Part shown: positions 55,053-63,826 of the stretch, piece after piece
How the letters are laid out: every line of letters starts with the position of its first letter
Position numbering within the stretch: position 1 is the first letter of the stretch
DNA from: G963665405 sp963665405
Lineage (GTDB): Bacteria; Chloroflexota; Dehalococcoidia; Lucifugimonadales; G963665405
DNA length: 64,000 nucleotides
Assembly: GCA_963665405.2 (NCBI GenBank)
Contig: OY762261.2
Location: 62,001-126,000 of the forward strand
Direction of reading: 5' to 3'
Made by a program: the position numbers and the translations under genes
Notes under the pieces: model-generated
Seen by the model: the letters and a program-made list of their open reading frames with translations, nothing else
The model's database searches: none
What the model was told of the DNA's origin: nothing

Positions 55053-55276
55053 TTCGGGACCTCCTGGGTGCGTCGGGCCAGGCCGAATGGGTTTGGACAC
55101 CTGTCCGGCAGTATACAGGTGGCCGGATTCGCAGGCAAAGGGGCACTCCCGGGTCGGCTACGGACGCCGTGCCACCCGACCCCAGCTTCGTTGATATGAC
55201 CTACGGCCGGTGATAACATGCTGGATCAGGAGGGCGCCACGGCTCAGATGAATTCGACAGGACCCGGCGAAAAACA

Positions 55277-56149
55277 GTGACACAGGCAGCGAAGGCTTAC
55301 TCACAGGACCCCGTGGGCGCAAAGCTGGGCGCGCTCAGCCGCATCGTCCGCGAGATGGGCTCCGTGGTCGTCGCCTACTCTGGTGGCGTAGACAGCACAC
55401 TCATGGCTGCGGTGGCCACCCGAGAGGTCGGCTCCCGGGCTCTGGCCGTCACCGCGAGATCGCCGAGCCTGGCGCCATCCGAGCTGGCCGATGCCCGAGC
55501 GACGGCCGAGCGGCTGGGGCTGAGCCACCGGATCATCGACACGTCGGAGGTCGAACGGGCAGACTACAGGGCCAACGACTCCGGCCGGTGCTTCTTCTGC
55601 AAGGACGAGCTATACGATCGACTGGGACGGATCGCGGCCGACGAGGGGTACGCCTGGGTCGCCAACGGCACCAACGTGGACGACCTGGGCGACTTCCGGC
55701 CCGGTCTGAAGGCGGCCCGGCAGCACGGTGTGCGCAGCCCGCTGGTCGAGGCCGAGCTGTCCAAGGCCGACGTCAGGGAGCTCTCGCGGACGCTCGGCCT
55801 GCCGACCTGGGACAAGCCCGCGCAGCCCTGTCTGTCGTCAAGAATCCCGTACGGTACGCCCGTCTCGGTAGAGGCGCTGGACCGCATCGGCAGGGCCGAG
55901 GAGTACCTTCGCGGCCTGGGCATAAGGGAGCTCAGGGTCCGGCACCACGGCGACATCGCGCGGATCGAGGTCGACCCAGATGGGTTCGCCAAGCTGATGG
56001 AGGAGGCGGCCAGGCGAGGCGTCTCCGACTACTTCCGCTCGATTGGATACGTCTACGTAACGCTGGACCTGGACGGGTTCCGGTCCGGCCGTCTCAACGA
56101 GGTCCTGCGATCGCCGCCTGATGACGCCGGCGGGGCGCACGGACGATGA
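55277..56149 (+). CDS. larE: Sulfur-transfer protein LarE
   Basis: 290 residues from GTG. It has a PP-loop ATPase domain with AYSGGVDSTLMAAV, a CFFCK pair (Cys105, Cys108), GTNVDDLGDFRPGLKA, and the sulfur-donor Cys185 in PAQPCLSSRIPYG. LarE adenylates the carboxylated pyridinium nucleotide and donates sulfur, in some species by sacrificing its own cysteine. With LarB this gives two of the three dedicated steps. The 3' end overlaps the following SDR gene as ATGA. No strong ribosome site is seen. Confidence 0.93.
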   Translation: MTQAAKAYSQDPVGAKLGALSRIVREMGSVVVAYSGGVDSTLMAAVATREVGSRALAVTARSPSLAPSELADARATAERLGLSHRIIDTSEVERADYRANDSGRCFFCKDELYDRLGRIAADEGYAWVANGTNVDDLGDFRPGLKAARQHGVRSPLVEAELSKADVRELSRTLGLPTWDKPAQPCLSSRIPYGTPVSVEALDRIGRAEEYLRGLGIRELRVRHHGDIARIEVDPDGFAKLMEEAARRGVSDYFRSIGYVYVTLDLDGFRSGRLNEVLRSPPDDAGGAHGR

Positions 56150-56895
56150 GAGTCAAGGGCAAGGTCGCGTTCGTCAGCGGCGGTGCTCGCGGGCTCGGGG
56201 CCGCCCAGGCCACCCTTCTCGCCCGAGAGGGGGCAAGCGTCGTGATCGGCGACCTGCGGGAAGACGAGGGCAAGGCACTGGCAGCCGAGATCGCGGCGGC
56301 GGGCGGGGAGGCTGCGTTCGTCGGCCTGGACGTCACGGATGCCGAGAGCTGGCACGGAGCCGTGGAGACCGCCGAACGGCGATTCGGCAAGGTGGACGTC
56401 CTGGTCAACAACGCCGGGGTTTACGAGCGGCGGAACATCGACGAGACCTCGCTGAACGACTGGGACCGCGTTATGGACATCAACAGTAAGGGCGTGTTTC
56501 TGGGCACGCGGACGATCGTCCCGGTGATGAAGCGGGCCGGGGGCGGGTCGATCGTCAACATGTCGTCGATCGCGGGGCTGGTGGGCAGCCGCATCTCGGC
56601 GGCGTACAACGCGTCCAAGGGGGCCGTTCGGCTCCTGACCAAGACGACGGCGTTGCAGCACGCCAAAGACGGCATCCGGGCCAACTCGTTACACCCGGGC
56701 CCCTCCGAGACCGACATGCTGTCCCAGGTCTATCCCGACGCCGAGTACATGAAGAGCCGGCTGGCGGAGGTCCCTCTCGGCCGGTTTGGCCGGGTGGAGG
56801 ACGTGGCCTACGGGGTGCTGTTCCTGGCCTCGGACGAGTCCTCGTACGTGACCGGCGCCGAGCTGGTCATCGACGGTGGAGTCACAGCCCAGTAG
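56146..56895 (+). CDS. Short-chain dehydrogenase/reductase
   Basis: 249 residues, a classical SDR. The cofactor motif is VSGGARGLGAAQA, with Asp37 (IGDLRED) suggesting NAD(H) preference. NNAGVYERR, the catalytic Ser in NMSSIAGLVGS, YNASK (Tyr and Lys), and PGPSETDM follow. The substrate is unknown. It overlaps larE at the ATG and is followed 60 bases later by an aminotransferase gene, so all three may be cotranscribed. Confidence 0.92.
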   Translation: MRVKGKVAFVSGGARGLGAAQATLLAREGASVVIGDLREDEGKALAAEIAAAGGEAAFVGLDVTDAESWHGAVETAERRFGKVDVLVNNAGVYERRNIDETSLNDWDRVMDINSKGVFLGTRTIVPVMKRAGGGSIVNMSSIAGLVGSRISAAYNASKGAVRLLTKTTALQHAKDGIRANSLHPGPSETDMLSQVYPDAEYMKSRLAEVPLGRFGRVEDVAYGVLFLASDESSYVTGAELVIDGGVTAQ

Positions 56896-56955
56896 ATCGA
56901 CGGCCGGACGAGTCGAGCCGGCGGTAAGCAAGAGTCGCCTGCACTGGAGGAGAAG

Positions 56956-58293
56956 ATGACATCGAAGCAGCGAGAGCGAGAGATCGGCGCGTTCGAGGCG
57001 AGCACGCCCAGGTCAAAGAGGCTCCAGGAGGAGGCGACGAAGTACCTCCCCGGCGGAAGCTCGCGGGGTACCGCGTACTTCGAGCCGTATCCGTTCTTCG
57101 TGGATCACGCCGAAGGTCACTACGTCTACGACGTCGACGGCAACCGGTATCTGGACTTCATGATCAACGCGACGACCCACATCGCGGGTCATGCCAACCC
57201 GGACGTGGTCAGGGCGGTCAAGGAGCAGGCCGAGAGAGGCGTCAGCTACAGCACGCCGGCGGAGTCCCAGGTACAGCTGGCCAAGCTCCTGTGCGAGCGG
57301 GTGCCGTCGGTCGAGACGATCCGGTTCGGCAACTCAGGTACAGAGGGAACGCTGAACGCGATACGGGCGGCGCGGGCCTTCACCGGCCGGCACAAGATCG
57401 CCAAGTTCGAGGGCGGCTACCACGGAGCCCACGAGTACGTGTCGGTCAGCGTCAATCCTCCGGCCGGCAAGCTAGACCCGGCGGGACCGACCGCCATCCC
57501 CGAGTTTCCCGGGATGCCGCCGAAGGTGCTGGAAGACGTCGTCGTCCTTCCGTACAACGATCTGGAGAACAGCGAGCGGATCATCCGCGCCCACAAGGAC
57601 GAGCTGGCCTGCCTGATCATGGAGCCGATCGGGTCCAACTTCGGGTATGTCGCCGGAAACATCGACTTCCTGAGGGGCATGCGCGAGCTGACCAGAGAGC
57701 TCGGCATCATCCTGATCTACGACGAGGTCCAGAGCTTCAGGGTCGCCCCCGGTGGCGCTCAGGAGGCGTTCGACGTCATCCCGGACATAACCACGTTCGG
57801 CAAGATAATCGGCGGCGGACTGCCGGTCGGCGCCTGGGGGGGCCGCCGGGACATCATGGCGCTGTTCGACCCCACCGTGGAGGGCGGCGCGGCGATCCCG
57901 CACGCTGGCACCCTGAACGCCAACCCGATGACGATGGCGGCCGGCCTGGCGGTGATGAAGCAGCTCACGCCCGAGGTGATCCAGCGGATGAATGCCCTCG
58001 GCGAGTCGGCCAGGAGCAAGCTGAGGGCGGTGTTCGACGAGCTTGGGGTGCCGGCCCAGATCACGGGCTACGGCTCGCTGTTCGGGCTCCACTTCGGCCG
58101 CGAAGAGGTCACCGACTACCGGTCGATGCTACGAAACGACCAGGCGCTGAGGGCCAGGTACTTCTCCGGAATGCTGAACGAGGGGGTGCTGATGTTCACG
58201 AAGCCGTCCGGCGCGATCTGCACTCTGACGACGGACAAGGAGATCGACGACCTGGTCGACGCGAGCCGGCGCGTCATCGAGCGGGTACGGTAG
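56956..58293 (+). CDS. Class III aminotransferase (glutamate-1-semialdehyde mutase-like)
   Basis: 445 residues with an ATG after GGAGGAG. The fold-type I motifs include RFGNSGTEGTLNAIRAARAFTG, FEGGYHGAHEYVSVSVN, IYDEVQSFRVAPGG, and PLP Lys in TTFGKIIGGGLPVGAWGG. This matches the HemL-like branch of class III aminotransferases, many of which act on amino ketones or beta-amino acids. Being beside an SDR and away from other heme genes, it is not necessarily HemL. Its specificity is unknown. Confidence 0.9.
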   Translation: MTSKQREREIGAFEASTPRSKRLQEEATKYLPGGSSRGTAYFEPYPFFVDHAEGHYVYDVDGNRYLDFMINATTHIAGHANPDVVRAVKEQAERGVSYSTPAESQVQLAKLLCERVPSVETIRFGNSGTEGTLNAIRAARAFTGRHKIAKFEGGYHGAHEYVSVSVNPPAGKLDPAGPTAIPEFPGMPPKVLEDVVVLPYNDLENSERIIRAHKDELACLIMEPIGSNFGYVAGNIDFLRGMRELTRELGIILIYDEVQSFRVAPGGAQEAFDVIPDITTFGKIIGGGLPVGAWGGRRDIMALFDPTVEGGAAIPHAGTLNANPMTMAAGLAVMKQLTPEVIQRMNALGESARSKLRAVFDELGVPAQITGYGSLFGLHFGREEVTDYRSMLRNDQALRARYFSGMLNEGVLMFTKPSGAICTLTTDKEIDDLVDASRRVIERVR

Positions 58294-58297
58294 GCCG

Positions 58298-58357
58298 TTG
58301 ATAATTAAGTTCTCTAGCGCTACAATGGACGTACAGGCGTACAGCAGCTTATACGCC
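58298..58357 (+). promoter_or_regulatory. Promoter and operator of the toxin-antitoxin pair
   Basis: TTGATA (58298-58303), a 17-base spacer and TACAAT (58321-58326) form a strong promoter 51 bases before the antitoxin start. Just downstream GGCGTA (58336-58341) and TACGCC (58352-58357) make a 10-base-spaced inverted repeat, placed where an autoregulating antitoxin would bind. Confidence 0.65.
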
Positions 58358-58376
58358 CAGACGCTAAGGAGCGAGC

Positions 58377-58622
58377 ATGTCCAAACGCATGACCGTGATC
58401 TTCGAGGATGACGCTCTGTACACGGCCCTGAAGGTCGAGGCAGCGCGAACGGACCGCCACGCCAAGGACATAGTCGCGGAGGCTGTCCGCGAGTGGTTAG
58501 AGGCGCAAGAAGATTGCGAGCTACAGTCCGGATTGGACGAGGCACGCGATGAGTGGGCGCGGCAGGGTGGCGTGGAAGCCGGCGAGTTCTTCAGTGACTC
58601 ACAGGCTCGTTCGGCCGGGTAG
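58377..58622 (+). CDS. Ribbon-helix-helix antitoxin
   Basis: 81 residues with AAGGAG upstream. The N-terminal strand-helix-helix KRMTVIFEDDALYTALKVEA followed by KDIVAEAVREWLEAQED is a ribbon-helix-helix DNA-binding module. The acidic C-terminal part should wrap the toxin. It lies 2 bases ahead of the toxin gene and downstream of a promoter with an inverted repeat, so autoregulation is expected. Confidence 0.85.
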   Translation: MSKRMTVIFEDDALYTALKVEAARTDRHAKDIVAEAVREWLEAQEDCELQSGLDEARDEWARQGGVEAGEFFSDSQARSAG

Positions 58623-58624
58623 GG

Positions 58625-58888
58625 ATGCCCTACCGAGTCGAACTGGCACCGGCAGCCCGTCGGGACTTGAGACGACTGCCGCTGGAAGTCCGGGCCAGAC
58701 TGGCCGCCCCCATCCAGGCTCTGGGAGAACGCCCCAGGCCTACTGGAGTACGCAAGCTTCAGGGCCAAGAGTTGACCTGGCGCATTAGGGTCGGATCGTA
58801 CCGGGTCGTCTATGACATCCTCGACGACCGAGATCTGGTGGTCATCCTGAGGGTTGCCCGTCGAAGCGAGACTATCTATCGACGTTAG
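58625..58888 (+). CDS. RelE/ParE family toxin
   Basis: 87 residues: YRVELAPAARRDLRRLPLEV at the N-terminus, LQGQELTWRIRVGSYRVVYDILDDRDLVVILRV and a final RRSETIYRR. This is the RelE-type fold of ribosome-dependent mRNA interferases, and the basic residues in the WRIRVGSYRVVYDI region and the C-terminal Tyr/Arg favour RNA cleavage over gyrase inhibition. It is paired with the preceding antitoxin. Confidence 0.88.
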   Translation: MPYRVELAPAARRDLRRLPLEVRARLAAPIQALGERPRPTGVRKLQGQELTWRIRVGSYRVVYDILDDRDLVVILRVARRSETIYRR

Positions 58889-58917
58889 TGGCGTTCAGCG
58901 AAGCCCATGGCCCTTCT

Positions 58918-58965
58918 TTGACATTAGCTGTACACTGCTGTAATCTGTCTATCGTCAGTTTACAG
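58918..58965 (+). promoter_or_regulatory. Promoter and inverted repeat before the RAMA-like gene
   Basis: TTGACA (58918-58923) is 17 bases from TAATCT (58941-58946). An inverted pair CTGTAA (58938-58943) and TTACAG (58960-58965) overlaps the -10 element, suggesting a repressor site. Confidence 0.55.
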
Positions 58966-58983
58966 CTTTAACGAGAGGGTATC

Positions 58984-59415
58984 ATGGTCGCGGTCATCGA
59001 ACGCCTGGAAGTAGCCGCCGAGCAAATACGGGAGGTTCGCAAGTCGCTCGTCAGTGAGGGACAAACCTATCGCCTCGACATCGCTCATCAGGCCATACAG
59101 AGCGCCATAGGGCTGCTCGACTCCCCCATGCTGAGCCCGAACGGTGGCACATCAACGATCGATGCTCAAGGTGATGGGGTCCTGTCAAATGTGGTATGGG
59201 AACGCCCGAGGAAGCATCAACGCTTCGAAGCCCAACTGCTCAAGAACGGCAAGATTCGCCTCCCGGATGGGCGGGGCCCGTTCTCACCGTCCGGGGCCTG
59301 TCGCGCTCTCGTGAACGGCGAGTTTGACGGCTGGCGTGAGTGGAAGTACTGGGACCAGGGAGAGGAGAAGTGGCTGCGAATCGGTGAGCTTCGCGCGACT
59401 GGGTACTTCGACTAG
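58984..59415 (+). CDS. Hypothetical protein with RAMA/DUF4357-like C-terminus
   Basis: 143 residues. The N-terminal half is helical (LEVAAEQIREVRKSL). The C-terminal half, RFEAQLLKNGKIRLPDGRGP, FSPSGACRALVNGEFDGWREWKYW, resembles the small domain (RAMA/DUF4357) found on restriction-modification and other DNA-associated proteins. There the SPSxAA...GW..W pattern recurs. Function is unknown. It has its own promoter and lies between the toxin pair and another antitoxin. Confidence 0.6.
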   Translation: MVAVIERLEVAAEQIREVRKSLVSEGQTYRLDIAHQAIQSAIGLLDSPMLSPNGGTSTIDAQGDGVLSNVVWERPRKHQRFEAQLLKNGKIRLPDGRGPFSPSGACRALVNGEFDGWREWKYWDQGEEKWLRIGELRATGYFD

Positions 59416-59432
59416 AGGTCCGACCTGACTCT

Positions 59433-59657
59433 GTGAAGCGCACCACGATCTCGGTCCCTGATAACGTGCTACAGCGCCTACGACTCATCGCCACAGAACA
59501 GCGTACCTCCGTTGCTGCTCTGGTCCGAGAGGCACTGGAAGAGAAGGTCAGCGAGTACCGTCCTCGACCGCGAAGTCTGGGGATCGGACACTCTGGACAT
59601 GAGGACACCGCTCGCCGCGCCGCTGACGAACGCGCGCGACCACGGTGGTGTCGCTAA
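59433..59657 (+). CDS. Orphan ribbon-helix-helix antitoxin
   Basis: 74 residues from GTG, 17 bases after the preceding gene. KRTTISVPDNVLQRLRLIAT followed by SVAALVREALEEKV is a ribbon-helix-helix domain. The tail RPRPRSLGIGHSGHEDTARR is typical of VapB-type antitoxins that precede PIN toxins. No toxin follows, since the next gene is convergent and encodes a CoA transferase, so the partner has been lost or is elsewhere. Confidence 0.7.
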   Translation: MKRTTISVPDNVLQRLRLIATEQRTSVAALVREALEEKVSEYRPRPRSLGIGHSGHEDTARRAADERARPRWCR

Positions 59658-59668
59658 TACTGGGCCCG

Positions 59669-60865
59669 CTACTCCACTACGCCGTTGTCGCGCAGCCGCG
59701 CGATCTCCGCGGGCGCGTAGCCCATCTCGGACAGGACCTCGTCGGTGTGCTGACCCAGGGACGGCGACGGGCTGCGTATCGAGCCCGGCGTTTCCGAGAG
59801 CTTCACGGGGATGCCGATCGTCCGGCTCTCTCCCGAGGTCGTGGGGTCGAGGTCTGCGACCATCTCCCGCGCCTGGACCTGCGGGTCGGCGTACACCTCG
59901 GACATGTCGTAGATGGGGCCGGACGGTACTGAGTGCTCCTCCAGCACCCTCAGCCAGTGGCTGCGGTCCTCGAGCACCAGGGTCTCCTCCAGAGTAGCGG
60001 CCAGCGCCTCCAGGTTCTCGACCCGGCTGGCGTTCGTGGCGAATCGAGGATCGTCGAGGAGGTCGGGCCGCTCGATGGCCTCGCAGAGCCGCTCCCAGGT
60101 CCCCTGGGTCGCCGCGCCGATGTTGACGTATGCATCCGACGTTTTGAAGGACTGGTAGGGCGCGGTCATCCTGTGTGCCGAGCCGACGGGGCCCGGAACG
60201 TCGCCGGTGGCGAAGAAGCTGGCCGACTCCCAGACGGTGTAGCCGATTCCCCCCTCCAGCAGCGACGTGTCCACGAGCTGCCCCTTGCCCGTCTTGAGCC
60301 GACTCATGTAGGCGCACAGGATGCCGTATACGGCGTACATCCCGGCGTTGAGGTCGGTGATGGGCACCCCGACCTTCACCGGCGGACCGTCCGGCATCCC
60401 GGTGAAGCTCATGTGCCCGCTCATGCCCTGTGCGACGAGGTCGAAGCCCGCTCGGTCGCCGTACGGGCCCGTCACGCCGAACGCCGAGATCGTGCAGTAG
60501 ACGAGCGCCGGGTTCACCTTCCGGACGTCTTCGTAGCCGAGGCCGAGCTTGACCATCGCACCCGGCCGGAGGTTCTCGACCATAATGTCGGCGCGCTCTA
60601 CCATCTTCCGCAGAATGCCCGCGCCCTCGGGGTTCTTCAGGTCCAGGACGATGCTGCGCTTGTTGCGGTTGACCATGAGGAAGGACGCGGCGACGCCATC
60701 CACGAAGGGCGGACCCATCCGCCGGGTGTCGTCGCCGCCCTGGGGTTTCTCGATCTTGACGACATCGGCGCCCATGTCGGCGAGCAGCATCGTGCAGTAC
60801 GGCCCCGCCAGGATCTGGGTGCAGTCGACGACGGTGATTCCTTCGAGCGGTCCTGCGGGTGGCAT
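59669..60865 (-). CDS. CaiB/BaiF family CoA transferase
   Basis: 398 residues, a type III CoA transferase. It shows GITVVDCTQILAGPYCTMLLADMGADVVKIE, FLMVNRNKRSIVLDLKNPEG and the catalytic Asp in QGMSGHMSFTG/VGVPITDLNAGMYAVYGIL. It moves CoA between carboxylic acids without a ping-pong thioester on Glu. Its start follows the stop of the enoyl-CoA hydratase gene without a gap (TAGATG), so the two work on a shared acyl-CoA pathway. Substrate is unknown. Confidence 0.9.
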   Translation of the reverse strand: MPPAGPLEGITVVDCTQILAGPYCTMLLADMGADVVKIEKPQGGDDTRRMGPPFVDGVAASFLMVNRNKRSIVLDLKNPEGAGILRKMVERADIMVENLRPGAMVKLGLGYEDVRKVNPALVYCTISAFGVTGPYGDRAGFDLVAQGMSGHMSFTGMPDGPPVKVGVPITDLNAGMYAVYGILCAYMSRLKTGKGQLVDTSLLEGGIGYTVWESASFFATGDVPGPVGSAHRMTAPYQSFKTSDAYVNIGAATQGTWERLCEAIERPDLLDDPRFATNASRVENLEALAATLEETLVLEDRSHWLRVLEEHSVPSGPIYDMSEVYADPQVQAREMVADLDPTTSGESRTIGIPVKLSETPGSIRSPSPSLGQHTDEVLSEMGYAPAEIARLRDNGVVE

Positions 60866-61654
60866 CTATCTCCCCTTGAACCGTGGCTTGCGCCGCTCGA
60901 CGAAGGCGCGGCGGCCCTCGTGAAAATCCTCGCTGTCGAAGTTGGTGAAGGGGAGCTCCTCCTCTTCGGGGGTCAATCCGCTCAGAGAGGGGTTGCGAAG
61001 CACGGTCTGTAGGATCTGTTTGTGGCGGCTCTGTGACAGGGGCGCCAGCGGAACCATCTCCTCCGCCAGCCGGCGCGTGTGATCGTCGATCTCGTCAAGG
61101 GGTACGACCGAGTTGACCAGCCCAATGCGAAGGGCCTCCGAGGCGTCCATCATGCGGCCGCTCAGCAGGATGTAGGTGGTGTTTCCCGTGCCGACCAGGT
61201 TGACCAGCCGGCGCATCTCGCGGTAGCCGACCAGAAGCCCCAGCCGTGCGACCGGTATCCCGAACCGGCTGTTGTCGGCGGCGACCCGGATGTCGGCCGC
61301 CATCGTGAGCTCGCAGCCTCCGCCGACGCAGTACCCCTTTATCAGGCAGATCGTCGGCTTGGACAGCGCCTCGAGAGCGTCCAGGGCGCCGTCGAAGGCT
61401 GCGGAGTACGGCCTGGCCCCCTTCGAGTCGGAGCGGTAGAGATCGAAGTCCTTGATGTCGGCGCCGGCGGAGAACGCCTTGTCACCGGCCCCTGTCAGGA
61501 CCACGACCCTGGCCTCGTCGTCCTGCTCGACGTCTGCCAAGATGCGTCGCAGCTGGGTCCAGCCCTCGTAGCCGATGGCGTTGCGCTGGTTCGGACGGTT
61601 GAAGGTGATAGTCGTGACGCCGCTCTGCCGGGCGACGAGGATGTCTGATTCCAT
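60866..61654 (-). CDS. Enoyl-CoA hydratase/isomerase family protein
   Basis: 262 residues of crotonase fold. It shows TITFNRPNQRNAIGYEGW, the oxyanion-hole segment DKAFSAGADIKDF, and CLIKGYCVGGGCELTMAADIRVAADNSRFG. In this family a Glu is often found after GGGCEL, and here Glu is present (CELTMA). Together with the downstream CaiB/BaiF transferase it probably serves the catabolism of an unusual fatty or aromatic acid. The gap upstream to 61920 contains only repeat elements. Confidence 0.9.
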   Translation of the reverse strand: MESDILVARQSGVTTITFNRPNQRNAIGYEGWTQLRRILADVEQDDEARVVVLTGAGDKAFSAGADIKDFDLYRSDSKGARPYSAAFDGALDALEALSKPTICLIKGYCVGGGCELTMAADIRVAADNSRFGIPVARLGLLVGYREMRRLVNLVGTGNTTYILLSGRMMDASEALRIGLVNSVVPLDEIDDHTRRLAEEMVPLAPLSQSRHKQILQTVLRNPSLSGLTPEEEELPFTNFDSEDFHEGRRAFVERRKPRFKGR

Positions 61655-61737
61655 TGGGTGATGGATCTCCTCTGCTCCCGCGCTTAGGGCCCGGCGCGGT
61701 CAGCTCACTCGCGCCTGCAGCCACGCCCCTCACAATA

Positions 61738-61905
61738 AGTAGAGGGGAGATGTTCTGAGGGACACCCTCAGACTCCCAGCAAAGGGGCTCCGCCCCTCTG
61801 CACTCCCCTTGCTCTGCAAAAGGGGACTTGTTCTTGAGGACACGGTTAGACCCCAGCAAGAAAGGGCTTCGCCCCTCGGCGCCCCCCTCGCTCTGCAACA
61901 TCGAA
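61738..61905. repeat. Dispersed element, tandem pair
   Basis: A first copy reads CTGAGGGACACCCTCAG, ACTCCCAGCA, AGGGGCTCCGCCCCT, CTGCACTCCCCTTGCTCTGCA. A second, diverged copy follows (CTTGAGGACACGGTTAGACC, AGGGCTTCGCCCCT, CGGCGCCCCCCTCGCTCTGCA). The shared CTTGCTCTGCA/CTCGCTCTGCA ends show that the unit is about 85 bases long and has duplicated in place. Confidence 0.75.
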
Positions 61906-61920
61906 CATCTCTGAGAGGCG

Positions 61921-63096
61921 TCAAGCGGGGTCGGGCAGCCAGCCCCAGGGGCGTGGACCCCAGTCCGGAGCGATCATCTCTCCGGCTCTGACGGTAAGGG
62001 CCGGCACCAGCGCCCTGCTCCCCTTGATCGACTCCCGTCTGCTGTCGAAGAACGACCAACTCCCCTGAACGTCATCGAGCACCGTGATGTCTGCCTCGCG
62101 GCCCACGGCCAGGCTGCCGAGCGTGTCGTCCATGCCCAGGGCCCTGGCCGGGTTGACCGTCACCATCCGCACGACGTCCTCCAGCTCCAATCCCAGGGCC
62201 ATGAAGCGCGACATCATCTCCGTCAGGCTGTGGACGGTGTTCAGGCGCCCCGGAATCGTCAGGTCGGTGCTGATCGTGCTTGGCCGAACCCCCTGGTCGA
62301 GGGCGGCCCTGGCCGTCTCGAAGCTGAAGTTGAACCTGCCCATCGCCGGATCGAGGCAGACCCCGCGCTCCTGAGCATCCAGCAGCTCCGGCAGCACCGT
62401 GCCAGTCTCGTCGAGGATGCGGCCGGGATTGCCCGTCAGCAGGTGCGTCAGGATGTCTCCCGGCCGGAGCAGCGGCAGAAGCTGCCGCGTGAGCGTTGGA
62501 CCTTCGGTGATGTAGGGGTCCCCGATGTGGACCATCAGCTTGACCCCGCCCTCCTCGGCCGCCCTCTTTGCCAGGGTGACCATCTCGATGCCGATCTTCG
62601 GAACCGCGGGTCCGACGGCCCGAACTTTGACTCCCCGGATGAGCGGCCTGTTGGCCCTGATGATATCGACGGTGTGGTCCACGTCTATGTCGTCCCGGTC
62701 CGCGATCTCAGGCATGTAAGCCAGTCCGGCACGGCCGATATGGATCATGCAGAGGATGCGCGTCCTGGCCCGAGGGACGATGTGCTCTGGAAAGCCCCCG
62801 AAGGTGTACGCGCCGGCGCTGCCGGCATCGACCATCGTCGTAACCCCGGCCCTGACACCGCCCACGTCCGCGTCAATGCCGGTCTCGTCCACGCCTTTGT
62901 AGACGTGACAGTGGAGGTCGATCAGCCCGGGGACGACAAGCTTGCCCGAGACATCGACGACGCGGCCCGTACCGGCGGGGTCGATGGATGCGGCCACCTC
63001 GGCGATGGAGCCGCCCTTGACGGCTACGTCGAGATTTCCGTCCAGTCCCTGGCTAGGGTCGAGGACCCGGCCGCCCTTCAAGAGTAGATCGGTCAC
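61921..63096 (-). CDS. Amidohydrolase/deacetylase family metallohydrolase
   Basis: 391 residues from a GTG at 63096; upstream codons of the open frame look non-coding. The N-terminal DLLLKGGRVLDPSQGLDG and the metal motif VPGLIDLHCHVYKGVD are followed by the TIM-barrel HMVHIGDPYI and DILTHLLTGNPGRI ligands, then STDLTIPGRL with the final Asp, and ADITVLDDVQGSWSFFDS. This is the dihydroorotase-like amidohydrolase/deacetylase branch with unknown natural substrate. It is upstream of the enoyl-CoA hydratase pair with repeats between. Confidence 0.88.
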   Translation of the reverse strand: MTDLLLKGGRVLDPSQGLDGNLDVAVKGGSIAEVAASIDPAGTGRVVDVSGKLVVPGLIDLHCHVYKGVDETGIDADVGGVRAGVTTMVDAGSAGAYTFGGFPEHIVPRARTRILCMIHIGRAGLAYMPEIADRDDIDVDHTVDIIRANRPLIRGVKVRAVGPAVPKIGIEMVTLAKRAAEEGGVKLMVHIGDPYITEGPTLTRQLLPLLRPGDILTHLLTGNPGRILDETGTVLPELLDAQERGVCLDPAMGRFNFSFETARAALDQGVRPSTISTDLTIPGRLNTVHSLTEMMSRFMALGLELEDVVRMVTVNPARALGMDDTLGSLAVGREADITVLDDVQGSWSFFDSRRESIKGSRALVPALTVRAGEMIAPDWGPRPWGWLPDPA

Positions 63097-63826
63097 CGTA
63101 GTACCGCCTTCGGGGTCAACGAGAGGGGACGCGCGTGAGGTCCCCTTATGAGAGCAGGCCCGATGGTATACCAGCCTAGGGCGGGCTCGCAAGGGTCGCC
63201 GGTCGATGCCATCCAGAAGACGCCCCATGCACCCGAAGGGGCGCAGCATACACCCGACCCGTCACAGGGTGGGCGGACTTACCGCAACCTGCGCAGGGGG
63301 CCGTCGGGCCTCATCTCGTCGAGGATCGTCCCTGTGGCCGCCGAGAGTGTCTCGCCCTTCTCTCTGTGACACGCCAGTATGTCCAGGGCGAAATCGGATA
63401 CGGCCGGCGGGACCCTCAAGGAGTCTGGAAGATACCTCATGCACCTGCTCCGCATGACCTGTGCGGGTCGAGCACTCTTCTCGGCGCATGCGTAAGCGTA
63501 GCCGCAGAGGTACGCGTAGCAGATGGTGATCTCCCGATGGAGGGGACGCACGCTGCTGTGCGAAGGAGGTCTTCGAGAGCCCAATACACGGGTTCTCAAC
63601 ACTGGGCGGCGTGGCGGCATTCGGGCCTCAGTCAGATGAGCGATTGGACGCCGGTACAGCAAGCGTACCGAATTCATACTAGACGAAGGTCGGGACTCTT
63701 ACAAGTGTTCTAATGTCCGGGCTTGGAGGATTCTGCACGGCTGACCTGTCCGCGCACCGGCGGCGCGTCGGTGACTGCCTAGGTTTATCCAGGGTGTTCT
63801 GATATATTAGCGTCTGGACGGGGGCG
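63097..63826. other. Long gap before the argF-like gene
   Basis: Only one questionable minus-strand frame (63279-63551) is present. Otherwise no gene, tRNA or repeat-family copy is recognised. A TATATT-type -10 (around 63803) lies shortly before the carbamoyltransferase start. Confidence 0.35.
63279..63551 (-). CDS. Possible small hypothetical protein
   Basis: A minus-strand GTG at 63551 opens a 90-codon frame ending FALDILACHREKGETLSAATG... It has a mixed hydrophobic start (ITICYAYLCGYAYACAEKSA) and a plausible amphipathic C-terminus. There is no ribosome site and no recognisable family. It may well not be coding. It is listed because nothing else explains this stretch. Confidence 0.22.
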   Translation of the reverse strand: MRPLHREITICYAYLCGYAYACAEKSARPAQVMRSRCMRYLPDSLRVPPAVSDFALDILACHREKGETLSAATGTILDEMRPDGPLRRLR

